From assembly GCA_943788235.1 (NCBI GenBank), contig CALSPM010000005.1, forward strand, positions 706,001 to 770,000: DNA of 64,000 bases. The letters are read 5' to 3'. Positions 56,963-64,000 of the stretch are shown in pieces. The stretch comes from an uncultured Cyclobacteriaceae bacterium. GTDB taxonomy: Bacteria > Bacteroidota > Bacteroidia > Cytophagales > Cyclobacteriaceae. The notes below the pieces were generated by a model, which worked only from the letters and a program-made list of their open reading frames with translations, made no database searches and was not told the origin of the DNA. The position numbers and the translations under genes were made by a program. Numbering within the stretch: the stretch's first letter is position 1; each line of letters opens with the position of its first letter.

Positions 56963-57933
56963 AAAATTTTAAAGGATATAGATTTGAGTGGAATCCCTAT
57001 CGCGCTATGGCAGTATTTTTTATCTGTATGCTGCTCATCTTTTCTATGTGCATGACCATATTACAGATTGATCAACCATCTGAAGTGGGTGCCGGAGAGG
57101 TATTTGAGATTGTTATGCAGGTGGATGTTTCGAAGGACGATGATACAGGAGATCCATTTTTTTTAATAGTAGGATTTCTGGCACCAAGGGCTTGGAATGC
57201 TGGCGTAAATACAACAGTTAGGTTTGAGAGTAGCGTTGGAAATTCAACGATGCGGCTTACGACAAGTGATGAGATCGATGGGAACACCAAATTGCCTTGG
57301 AATTTAGCTTTTGATAGAAAATTTGGAATTGGTGATAATTATGGTGAGGTCGAATGGATTACTTTTATAGCTGATGAAGCTTTTGTGGCGGCTGATGGCG
57401 CTACTGGGACAGTTTATATTACCACTAAAGCGGGTGAAGACAATATGATTGTTCAATTAGCATATGGTATAAGTAATCAAACTTGGGGTTTTTCTGATGA
57501 CAATTTTGATCTTGTGTTTACGGATTGTATGCAAGTAATTGATGGCATTGGTTATCCTAGCAACTTATGTGGTCCCAAGCCCAGACAGCTGGTTGAGCAA
57601 GCAACCTTTACTATGGATGATTTGATTACTATCGTTTTTGATGCCAAAGATGGTGATGATTTTATGCTCGGTGCGAGTTTTATCGATTTATGCGCCAAGG
57701 CATATTCTGGGGATCTTGTTTATGAGATTTGTGATAATGAAGATGTGGCTGCGCTGAATTACATGGGGGATGACGTTTGGGAAATAACACTTTGGCCGAG
57801 GAGTTATTTTGATATTCCTGAAAATCAGGATATTGATTTCATGGAAGTAACTTTTACTAATGACAAAGGTAATCTGGTTGTGAGCAATGAAGATGGTTCA
57901 GCTTTTATTATTGCACCAAAATGTTTTGACTAA
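56959..57933 (+). CDS. DUF4961-like extracellular protein
   Basis: The 324-residue product has a hydrophobic N-terminal helix (about residues 15-40) and then beta-sandwich-like repeats. The stretch IDQPSEVGAGEVFEIVMQVDV resembles DUF4961 proteins, which occur with DUF5004 and SusC/SusD genes. A late DUF5004/DUF4961-type acidic tail (VVSNEDGSAFIIAPKC) follows. It overlaps the preceding gene by 4 bases and shares one base with the SusC start (TAATG), so all are cotranslated. It may bind glycan at the surface; that is inference. Confidence 0.72.
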   Translation: MKNFKGYRFEWNPYRAMAVFFICMLLIFSMCMTILQIDQPSEVGAGEVFEIVMQVDVSKDDDTGDPFFLIVGFLAPRAWNAGVNTTVRFESSVGNSTMRLTTSDEIDGNTKLPWNLAFDRKFGIGDNYGEVEWITFIADEAFVAADGATGTVYITTKAGEDNMIVQLAYGISNQTWGFSDDNFDLVFTDCMQVIDGIGYPSNLCGPKPRQLVEQATFTMDDLITIVFDAKDGDDFMLGASFIDLCAKAYSGDLVYEICDNEDVAALNYMGDDVWEITLWPRSYFDIPENQDIDFMEVTFTNDKGNLVVSNEDGSAFIIAPKCFD

Positions 57934-60900
57934 TGAGATTAGGGCCAAGAATCATGAGCGCATCTATTAAATTATCTCTTTTTGGAGTGATTATTTTATT
58001 GAATAATGGTTTGGTATGGGCACAAGAACGAGTTATTTCGGGAACTGTTTTTGATGAAAATAAAGAAGGCTTACCTGGGGTTAATATTATTTTAAAGGGG
58101 ACTACTATTGGGACTATTTCGGATTATAATGGTTCTTATACGGTAAATATGCCGGAGGCAGGTGCAGTACTTGTAATGTCTGCCATTGGATATTCAACTA
58201 AAGAAATTACCATCGGTGCGAGGGCTATTATCGATGTGACAATGACTGTAAATGTTGAGGAATTAGAAGAAGTAATAGTGATTGGTTACGGTACCCGGGC
58301 CAAACGTGATCTTACAGGATCTGTAGCCACGGTAAGCCAAAAGGAGCTCTCTGCAATTCCTGTTATCTCTGCTGATTTAGCCTTACAAGGTAGGACGGCT
58401 GGGGTTACGGTTACTCAAAATTCTGGAGCACCTGGAGCGGCTACATCTATTAAAATACGGGGGACGAGTTCGATTTCGGCAGGAAATGAACCCTTATATG
58501 TGATTGATGGGGTACCTATTTTGAGTAGTGTTCAAGATATAACAACGGGATCTTCCAAAGGGGATCAAATGAATCCATTATCTACAATCAATCCCAATGA
58601 TATCGTTTCTATGGAAGTATTGAAAGATGCTTCAGCGGCTGCTATTTATGGTGCTCGGGGGGCAAATGGAGTGATAATCATAACCACGAAGAGAGGAAAA
58701 TTGGGGGCTCCCAAATTGGAATTCGCAACGTATCAAGGTTGGCAGGAAGTGCGTGATCCCTATCAATTGTTAAATGCAACGCAATTTGCTCATTTCGTCA
58801 ATGAATCTTCTTTTAATGGAGGTTTAGGACGTATTTATTCTAATCCCAGTTCCTTTGGAGAAGGTACTGATTGGCAAGAGGCTATTTTTCAACGTGCGGC
58901 TGTTTCTAGTTATGATATGACTTTGACAGGTGGTTCGGAGAAAGTGACCTATGGAGCCTCAGGTAGTTACTTTCAGCAAGAAGGCATCATCGTTGGCAGT
59001 GACTTTAAACGATATTCAACTCGTGTCAACGTAGATGCACAAATTACCAGAAAATTAAAGTTTCAAAATACACTTTTGGCTAGTCATGTGCGAAGCATGA
59101 AAGTGATGACTGACGATAATTCTGCGTTTGATGGCGGCTCAATAACTGCTGCCCTATCATTTAATCCTATGCTGCCAATTAAATTTGAAAATGGTAATTA
59201 TGTGGATAAGAATTATCAAGTATCCGATGACGGAGTGATTATACTCGCGGACAGCAAGCTTCAACCCCTTAATGGAAATGCCAATCCACTTCTCAAAAAT
59301 TTAGGGTCGCCAAGTGAGGATCGCTTATCTAGAGTCGTAGAAAATATGTCAGTTACTCTTCAAGTTTCAGAAAACTTGATGGCTAAGGTAAGCCTGGGAG
59401 TGGATTTCTCAACTAGTCGTGAGGATCAATTTACGCCTTCGTTATCACGTTCAGGAGGAGATGCCTTTGGATCGTCAGGAACTAATTCTAATTTGACCAT
59501 ACTCAATGAAAATACACTTAGTTATAGTAAAAAGTTCGGAATCCACAATCTAGATGCAGTGATTGGATACACTGCCCAGAAGTCGGAGCTTTCAAGAATG
59601 ACCACTAATGCTATACGATTTGACAATGAGATGTTGGGTTATTATGATTTAAGCTTGGGGGAAGGTGTTTCCTTGAACAGCAATCAATCTGAATATACTT
59701 TTCTAAGCTTTTTGGGAAGAGTCAACTATATTTTTATGGATAAATATCTTTTCACGATTACTGCGCGGCGCGATGGATCGAGTAAATTTGGAGCTAATGA
59801 AAAATGGGGATTTTTCCCATCGGGATCTTTGGCATGGCGAATCAGCGACGAAAACTTTATCCAAACGCTTGATTTTTTTGATGATTTCAAGTTAAGAATA
59901 GGGTACGGGGTGGTGGGCAATGAATCCATTGGACCTTACACCTCCTTATCCCCTTTGATTAATAATGTGACCTCTTTTAGTGAATCTTTGGCTTTTGGTT
60001 ATGAGCCTTTCTTTCTATCTAATGCTGACCTAAAATGGGAATCAACTGCGCAGCTGAACATTGGATTAGATCTTTCTTTTTTTGACGCTAGAGTCAATAT
60101 TACAAGCGATGTTTATAGTAAACGAACTACGGACTTATTACTTACTACTTTGGTACCATTATATACCGGTTTTGGGAGCGTTTTAGGCAATTTAGGAGAT
60201 CTGAAAAATGAAGGATTTGAGTTTTCCGTTACTTCCAATAATTTAATCAAAAAATTTAAGTGGAATACTTCCTTCAACTTTTCAACCAATAAAAACACCA
60301 TTTTAAGTCTTGGTGATAGGGATTCCATACCTAATTCGGCAGGACCTTTTACCAATGAAAGTTGGGCTATTTTGGTAGAGGGTCAGGAAGTTGGAACATT
60401 TTATGGGTATGAATTTGGGGGAATAGTCCAGCTGGATGATAATTTGGATGAGATCACAAAATTTGTTGGCGAGACGCTGCAACCCGGAAATCGGTATTAT
60501 CGAGATTTGAATAATGATGGAATCATTTCGGCTGACAAAGATCGAACTTTTATTGGACGTGCACAACCTCAATTTACGGTGGGTCTTAATAATAATTTTT
60601 CTTATGGGGGTTGGTCTTTGAGCTTGTTTTTTCAGGGAGTCGTGGGAAATAATATCATGAATTTTAATAAATTTCTGACGGAACGACAAGCACCAAATAA
60701 CAATATTTCGTTAGAATATTATGCCAATCGCTGGACCCCTACAAATCCAAGTAATATTTATCCAAAAGTAACAACAATGGCCCCTAATCAGCATGTTTCT
60801 TCTGCCCAGGTCGAATCGGGTTCTTACTTGAGGTTAAGAAGCGTAAGTTTGGGCTATGATTTCCCTACGAAAATTTTAGAATCATTAAAAATATCTTCTG

Positions 60901-61064
60901 GAAGAATCTATATATCAGGTAAAAACTTATGGACCTTAACAAATTATTCGGGCTATGATCCAGAGGTCAGTCACTTTGGTCAATCGGCCACAGATTTTGG
61001 TGCAGATTTGGGTGGTTATCCTAACTCTAAAATGCTTTTAGTAGGTTTAAATTTAGGATTTTGA
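57933..61064 (+). CDS. SusC/RagA family TonB-linked outer membrane protein
   Basis: This 1043-residue TonB-dependent transporter imports large nutrients, usually oligosaccharides, through the outer membrane with its SusD partner. A signal peptide (about 1-30) is followed by a carboxypeptidase-D-like domain (VISGTVFDENKEGLPGVNIILKGTTIGT, about 33-110), then the plug (VIVIGYGTRAKRDLTGSVATV and SKGDQMNPLSTINPNDIVSMEVLKDA), then a 22-strand-type barrel ending in a Phe-terminated beta strand (LLVGLNLGF). An alternative start lies seven residues in (57954). The next gene overlaps by one base. Confidence 0.95.
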   Translation: MRLGPRIMSASIKLSLFGVIILLNNGLVWAQERVISGTVFDENKEGLPGVNIILKGTTIGTISDYNGSYTVNMPEAGAVLVMSAIGYSTKEITIGARAIIDVTMTVNVEELEEVIVIGYGTRAKRDLTGSVATVSQKELSAIPVISADLALQGRTAGVTVTQNSGAPGAATSIKIRGTSSISAGNEPLYVIDGVPILSSVQDITTGSSKGDQMNPLSTINPNDIVSMEVLKDASAAAIYGARGANGVIIITTKRGKLGAPKLEFATYQGWQEVRDPYQLLNATQFAHFVNESSFNGGLGRIYSNPSSFGEGTDWQEAIFQRAAVSSYDMTLTGGSEKVTYGASGSYFQQEGIIVGSDFKRYSTRVNVDAQITRKLKFQNTLLASHVRSMKVMTDDNSAFDGGSITAALSFNPMLPIKFENGNYVDKNYQVSDDGVIILADSKLQPLNGNANPLLKNLGSPSEDRLSRVVENMSVTLQVSENLMAKVSLGVDFSTSREDQFTPSLSRSGGDAFGSSGTNSNLTILNENTLSYSKKFGIHNLDAVIGYTAQKSELSRMTTNAIRFDNEMLGYYDLSLGEGVSLNSNQSEYTFLSFLGRVNYIFMDKYLFTITARRDGSSKFGANEKWGFFPSGSLAWRISDENFIQTLDFFDDFKLRIGYGVVGNESIGPYTSLSPLINNVTSFSESLAFGYEPFFLSNADLKWESTAQLNIGLDLSFFDARVNITSDVYSKRTTDLLLTTLVPLYTGFGSVLGNLGDLKNEGFEFSVTSNNLIKKFKWNTSFNFSTNKNTILSLGDRDSIPNSAGPFTNESWAILVEGQEVGTFYGYEFGGIVQLDDNLDEITKFVGETLQPGNRYYRDLNNDGIISADKDRTFIGRAQPQFTVGLNNNFSYGGWSLSLFFQGVVGNNIMNFNKFLTERQAPNNNISLEYYANRWTPTNPSNIYPKVTTMAPNQHVSSAQVESGSYLRLRSVSLGYDFPTKILESLKISSGRIYISGKNLWTLTNYSGYDPEVSHFGQSATDFGADLGGYPNSKMLLVGLNLGF

Positions 61065-62545
61065 TGGACCATAAAGATTTGAATATAACTTTTAAACAGG
61101 GATTAAGAGCGATGGGATGGTCATTTTTGATGGTTTTATTTTCAACCTGTCAGGATTCATTAGAGGAGGTTCCGAAGGCGTTTTTGACTCCTCAAAACTT
61201 TTATGAAACGGCTGAGGATGCATTGCTTGCAGTCAATGCTTCTTATGATCATATGGCCAGTGGGACCAGTAATCGTGATTTTGGTGGAGTGTATTTTAAT
61301 AACTATTGGGTTGTACAGGCGCTAGCTTCGGATGAAGGGTATGCCTCAGGAGCCAATAATCCACAATATTCATTGCCTTTGACGAATTTTACCTGGGATG
61401 CTAATAATGGCTACTTAGAGGATGTGTGGGAAGACCTTTACAAGACCATCAATGTAACTAATATTGCGCTCCAACAAATACCCATCATAGAAATGAATGA
61501 AGACCTAAAAAATAGATTTTTGGGAGAATGTCATTTCATTAGAGGTCTGATGTATTTTGAATTGGTAAGGATGTTTGGAGATGTTCCGTTATCACTCGAA
61601 CCAACCGTTGATTTATCTACCATATCTATCAGTAGGACTCCTATTGCTGAGGTTTATGCCCAAATAATTATTGATTTGGAGCTTGCGCGTGATCAGTTGC
61701 CATGGGCATATACGGGTGTAGACATGGGAAGGGCAACCAGAGGAGCAGCGGGAGGCTATTTAACTAAGGTATATTTGACCCTTGGGGAATGGGAAAATGC
61801 GATTGACGAAGCAAATGACATCATTCAATCAGGAGTGCACGAGTTGATGCCGAATTTTGGCGATATTTTTAAAATTGAAAATAGTAACAATAGTGAGCTT
61901 TTGTTTAGTATCAATTTCACACTAAATAACGATGCTATTTGGGAAACAAGCCAATTCAACGTTCGGGTCTTGCCAGTAGAATTAAATAAAAATTCTTTAT
62001 CTTGGGAATTACCCACGCAATATCTCTATGATTTGTTTGATCCTTCGGACCTGCGAAGAGATGTTACCTTCAAAGTGGAATGGACCGATAGCAGTATTGG
62101 TGAAACGTATACATTTGATCCACATATTTTTAAATATTGGGATGAAGCGGCTGAGCCCAATGCAAGCAGCTCGAGTAGTGATTTTTTCAATCTTCGTTAT
62201 GCAGATCTTTTATTGATGAAGGCCGAGGCGCTAAATGAACTTTCAGGCCCCACCAATGAAGCATTTGAGTTGATCGATCAGGTTAGATTAAGAGCAGGAC
62301 TCGATGGTATCGATATTACTTTGAAAAAAGAGGCGTTTAGAGAAGCTATTCTTTTGGAAAGGACAAAAGAATTCGTGTTTGAAGGTCACCGCTGGTTCGA
62401 TTTGGTGCGCACGGGTAAACTGAAAGAAAAAGTATTACTTGCAAAACCTAGCGTAAGTGTAGACATGAGCAGGCATATATTATTTCCAATTCCGCAACGG
62501 GAAATAAATGTTAATCCTAACCTCGTTCAAAATCCAGGCTACTGA
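61064..62545 (+). CDS. SusD/RagB family nutrient-binding outer membrane lipoprotein
   Basis: SusD proteins cap the SusC channel and bind glycans. The protein has a lipobox-like FSTCQDS after an N-terminal signal (about 1-30), helical TPR-like SusD repeats (TAEDALLAVNASYD and later FIRGLMYFELVRMFGDVPL) and the C-terminal NPNLVQNPGY ending. The ATG at 61064 is preferred to the TTG at 61061, and it shares one base with the SusC stop. About 493 residues is normal. It forms a pair with the upstream SusC. Confidence 0.94.
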   Translation: MDHKDLNITFKQGLRAMGWSFLMVLFSTCQDSLEEVPKAFLTPQNFYETAEDALLAVNASYDHMASGTSNRDFGGVYFNNYWVVQALASDEGYASGANNPQYSLPLTNFTWDANNGYLEDVWEDLYKTINVTNIALQQIPIIEMNEDLKNRFLGECHFIRGLMYFELVRMFGDVPLSLEPTVDLSTISISRTPIAEVYAQIIIDLELARDQLPWAYTGVDMGRATRGAAGGYLTKVYLTLGEWENAIDEANDIIQSGVHELMPNFGDIFKIENSNNSELLFSINFTLNNDAIWETSQFNVRVLPVELNKNSLSWELPTQYLYDLFDPSDLRRDVTFKVEWTDSSIGETYTFDPHIFKYWDEAAEPNASSSSSDFFNLRYADLLLMKAEALNELSGPTNEAFELIDQVRLRAGLDGIDITLKKEAFREAILLERTKEFVFEGHRWFDLVRTGKLKEKVLLAKPSVSVDMSRHILFPIPQREINVNPNLVQNPGY

Positions 62546-64000
62546 TGAAAAGTATATTTATATTTTGTTTTAGTTGGGTTTCTCTTTGCTTGGCTTATGG
62601 GCAATTGGATTCGTCGCATGTTGAGCTATCCTCATTCTCTGGTTCCTCATTTAATTATCTACATCCCGATGAATTACTCATAGGGAAGTTTGCTGGGACA
62701 TGGGTAACTCAGGCTTCAGGAGCACCAGGGAGTGATTATTCGATAAGAGTGCGTGGTTCAGGTAGTATTTTTGGGGGAGCTGAGCCACTTTATGTCATCA
62801 ACGGGATTCCTCACTACAATACTGTTAATAACTCAGCCTTTGTATATGGTTCTGGAGTAGATTTTCTATCGTTAATTGATCCTAGCAATATCAAAGAAGT
62901 TAAGGTTTTAAGTAATATAGTTACAACAGCACAATATGGTTCTAGAGGGGCCAATGGAGTAATTTTAATTGAAACTAAGGAAGGTGCCCAGGAATCATTT
63001 AGTGTGGATTTTCAAACATTTACCGGTTATCAAAATACCTATAAATTACCTATATTACTTGATGGGAGTGGATTTGCTGCGTATCAAAATGATGTTGGAA
63101 CCAATGAAGGTAATGATCCGATTTATACGAATCCAAGTAATTTCGGAAAAGGGTCTGATTGGCAGCAGCAATTGTATCGTAAAGCTGCCTTAATTCAAAA
63201 TTACAGAATCAATCTTGACGTTTCTAATAACAATACCTCTTTCTCAATGTTGGGATCTTACTTGGATCAATCGGGTATTATCAATCATTCAGGGCTGAAA
63301 CGCTATAATTTACAAGCGAGACTGGCAAGTCGGCCTAATGATCGGATGTCTTTTAATTCTAGCATGGTACTGGCGCGATCTGAAAGCAATTCAGTTTTGA
63401 CCGATGATCCAAATGGATATGGTGTGGTTACCGGTGCATACTTGTTTTCACCCTTGTTAGGATCTTCAGATATTTTAAACTATCAGGTCAATAATGATGG
63501 ATTACCCAAAAACGGGAATGGTGAGAGATCCTTAGATTTATTATCATCGCACAAGATTTTGAATCCCATTGCTTTAAGTCAATATGCCAGTTCTTTCTCA
63601 ACTATTTCAAGATTGTTTTGGTCATCTCGTATCTCATATGATATTACTGATCGACTTAGTTTTTATAGTCAGTTTGGAGTTGACGGGATATTTAATGAAG
63701 ATTTTTCATATTTCGGATCCGTATTACAACCTGAGCTATCAGTAGGTGGCGTTGGAATGAATGCCAAACAGCAATCATTTAATTGGTTCAATGAATCTTA
63801 TCTATCTTATCAGATTACCCAAGGAGCAAATGTTCTAAAGGCAAAAATAGGTGCAGAGATACAGGGTACTTTGGTTGAACTATTGAGTGGACAGTCGAGG
63901 GGGTTTGATAACGAAAAATTGGGGTATTACGCTTTAGGGAGTGGAGCCGCTAAAACCATAGGTTCAAATTTGGATGAGGTCCAATGGTTTGCAGCTATGG
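62545..64000 (+). CDS. Second SusC-like TonB-dependent protein, lacking the N-terminal regulatory domain (partial)
   Basis: The ATG at 62545 shares one base with the SusD stop (TGATG). The frame then stays open to the right edge (about 485 residues). After a signal peptide (KSIFIFCFSWVSLCLAYGQ) the plug starts almost at once: LLIGKFAGTWVTQASGAPGSDYSIRVRGSGSI and then GAEPLYVINGIP. It goes on to IDPSNIKEVKVLSNIVTTAQYGSRGANGVILIETK. The carboxypeptidase-D-like domain and the usual TonB-box segment, seen in the SusC upstream, are missing. Barrel strands follow. It may be a second channel or a partner of SusD. The C-terminus is unseen. Confidence 0.88.
   Translation, partial: MKSIFIFCFSWVSLCLAYGQLDSSHVELSSFSGSSFNYLHPDELLIGKFAGTWVTQASGAPGSDYSIRVRGSGSIFGGAEPLYVINGIPHYNTVNNSAFVYGSGVDFLSLIDPSNIKEVKVLSNIVTTAQYGSRGANGVILIETKEGAQESFSVDFQTFTGYQNTYKLPILLDGSGFAAYQNDVGTNEGNDPIYTNPSNFGKGSDWQQQLYRKAALIQNYRINLDVSNNNTSFSMLGSYLDQSGIINHSGLKRYNLQARLASRPNDRMSFNSSMVLARSESNSVLTDDPNGYGVVTGAYLFSPLLGSSDILNYQVNNDGLPKNGNGERSLDLLSSHKILNPIALSQYASSFSTISRLFWSSRISYDITDRLSFYSQFGVDGIFNEDFSYFGSVLQPELSVGGVGMNAKQQSFNWFNESYLSYQITQGANVLKAKIGAEIQGTLVELLSGQSRGFDNEKLGYYALGSGAAKTIGSNLDEVQWFAAM

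Noticed and set aside
1-64000. tRNA, rRNA, CRISPR arrays, insertion sequences, or prophage genes
   Set aside because: No gene-free stretch holds cloverleaf-like or repeat-spacer patterns, and no transposase- or integrase-like protein is encoded.

Overview
The window looks like chromosomal DNA of a free-living, probably marine member of the Bacteroidota, most likely of the order Cytophagales. Supporting signs are the low GC content, type IX secretion genes (porU, porV, and a substrate with a C-terminal sorting domain), SusC/SusD pairs, a short Bacteroidota-type RpoD, promoter-like elements of the TTG-N16-19-TAnnTTTG type, and a proteorhodopsin beside a Blh retinal-forming enzyme. The genus cannot be named from the sequence alone. 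I see no rRNA, tRNA, CRISPR array, integrase or insertion sequence.

Layout. 1-7.0 kb (minus strand): MBL-fold hydrolase, pssA, porU, porV and an inactive-type M16 peptidase that runs off the left edge, tightly packed as one operon. 7.1-13.1 kb (plus): FAD oxidoreductase, a large TolB-like/outer-membrane protein, yicC, a MazG-type pyrophosphohydrolase and a DUF2721 membrane protein. 13.0-20.3 kb (minus): a large BNR-repeat type IX substrate, rnhB, exodeoxyribonuclease III, gcvT and comB. 20.6-25.2 kb (plus): a broken Nudix gene, a frameshifted MATE transporter, an MFS transporter and a frameshifted rpoD. 25.4-33.6 kb: aspartate aminotransferase, a heptose-kinase-like PfkB protein, hemE, an M42 peptidase, adk, obg, grpE and dnaJ. 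33.6-43.1 kb (mostly minus): a YhhN protein, an MFS transporter, prfB with its programmed frameshift, a CotH-type kinase, ilvE, a cobalamin adenosyltransferase, an ABC ATPase, an SDR, an alkyltransferase-like protein and a sodium:solute symporter. 43.1-46.1 kb: clpS, recR, proteorhodopsin and blh. 46.1-51.1 kb: an unknown membrane protein, an alpha/beta hydrolase, an M14 peptidase and a 37-residue small ORF.

51.3-64.0 kb is a glycan- or nutrient-uptake locus. One plus-strand operon encodes a ROK kinase, a prolipoprotein diacylglyceryl transferase and a beta-propeller-like lipoprotein. A minus-strand GntR/UTRA regulator follows. The second plus-strand operon encodes a lipoprotein, a DUF4961-like protein, SusC, SusD and a second, short-N-terminus SusC that runs off the right edge. 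Two nearly identical perfect palindromes, TATGTT(CG/TA)AACATA, stand before the two plus-strand operons. They are the best candidates for the operators of the GntR protein, which would tie the whole 12-kb block into one regulon.

The non-programmed frameshifts I found (BNR substrate, Nudix, MATE, rpoD) all fall between about 17.0 and 24.5 kb. Three of them are repaired by removing one base from a homopolymer run. Since rpoD is essential, local sequencing error is the likeliest cause.
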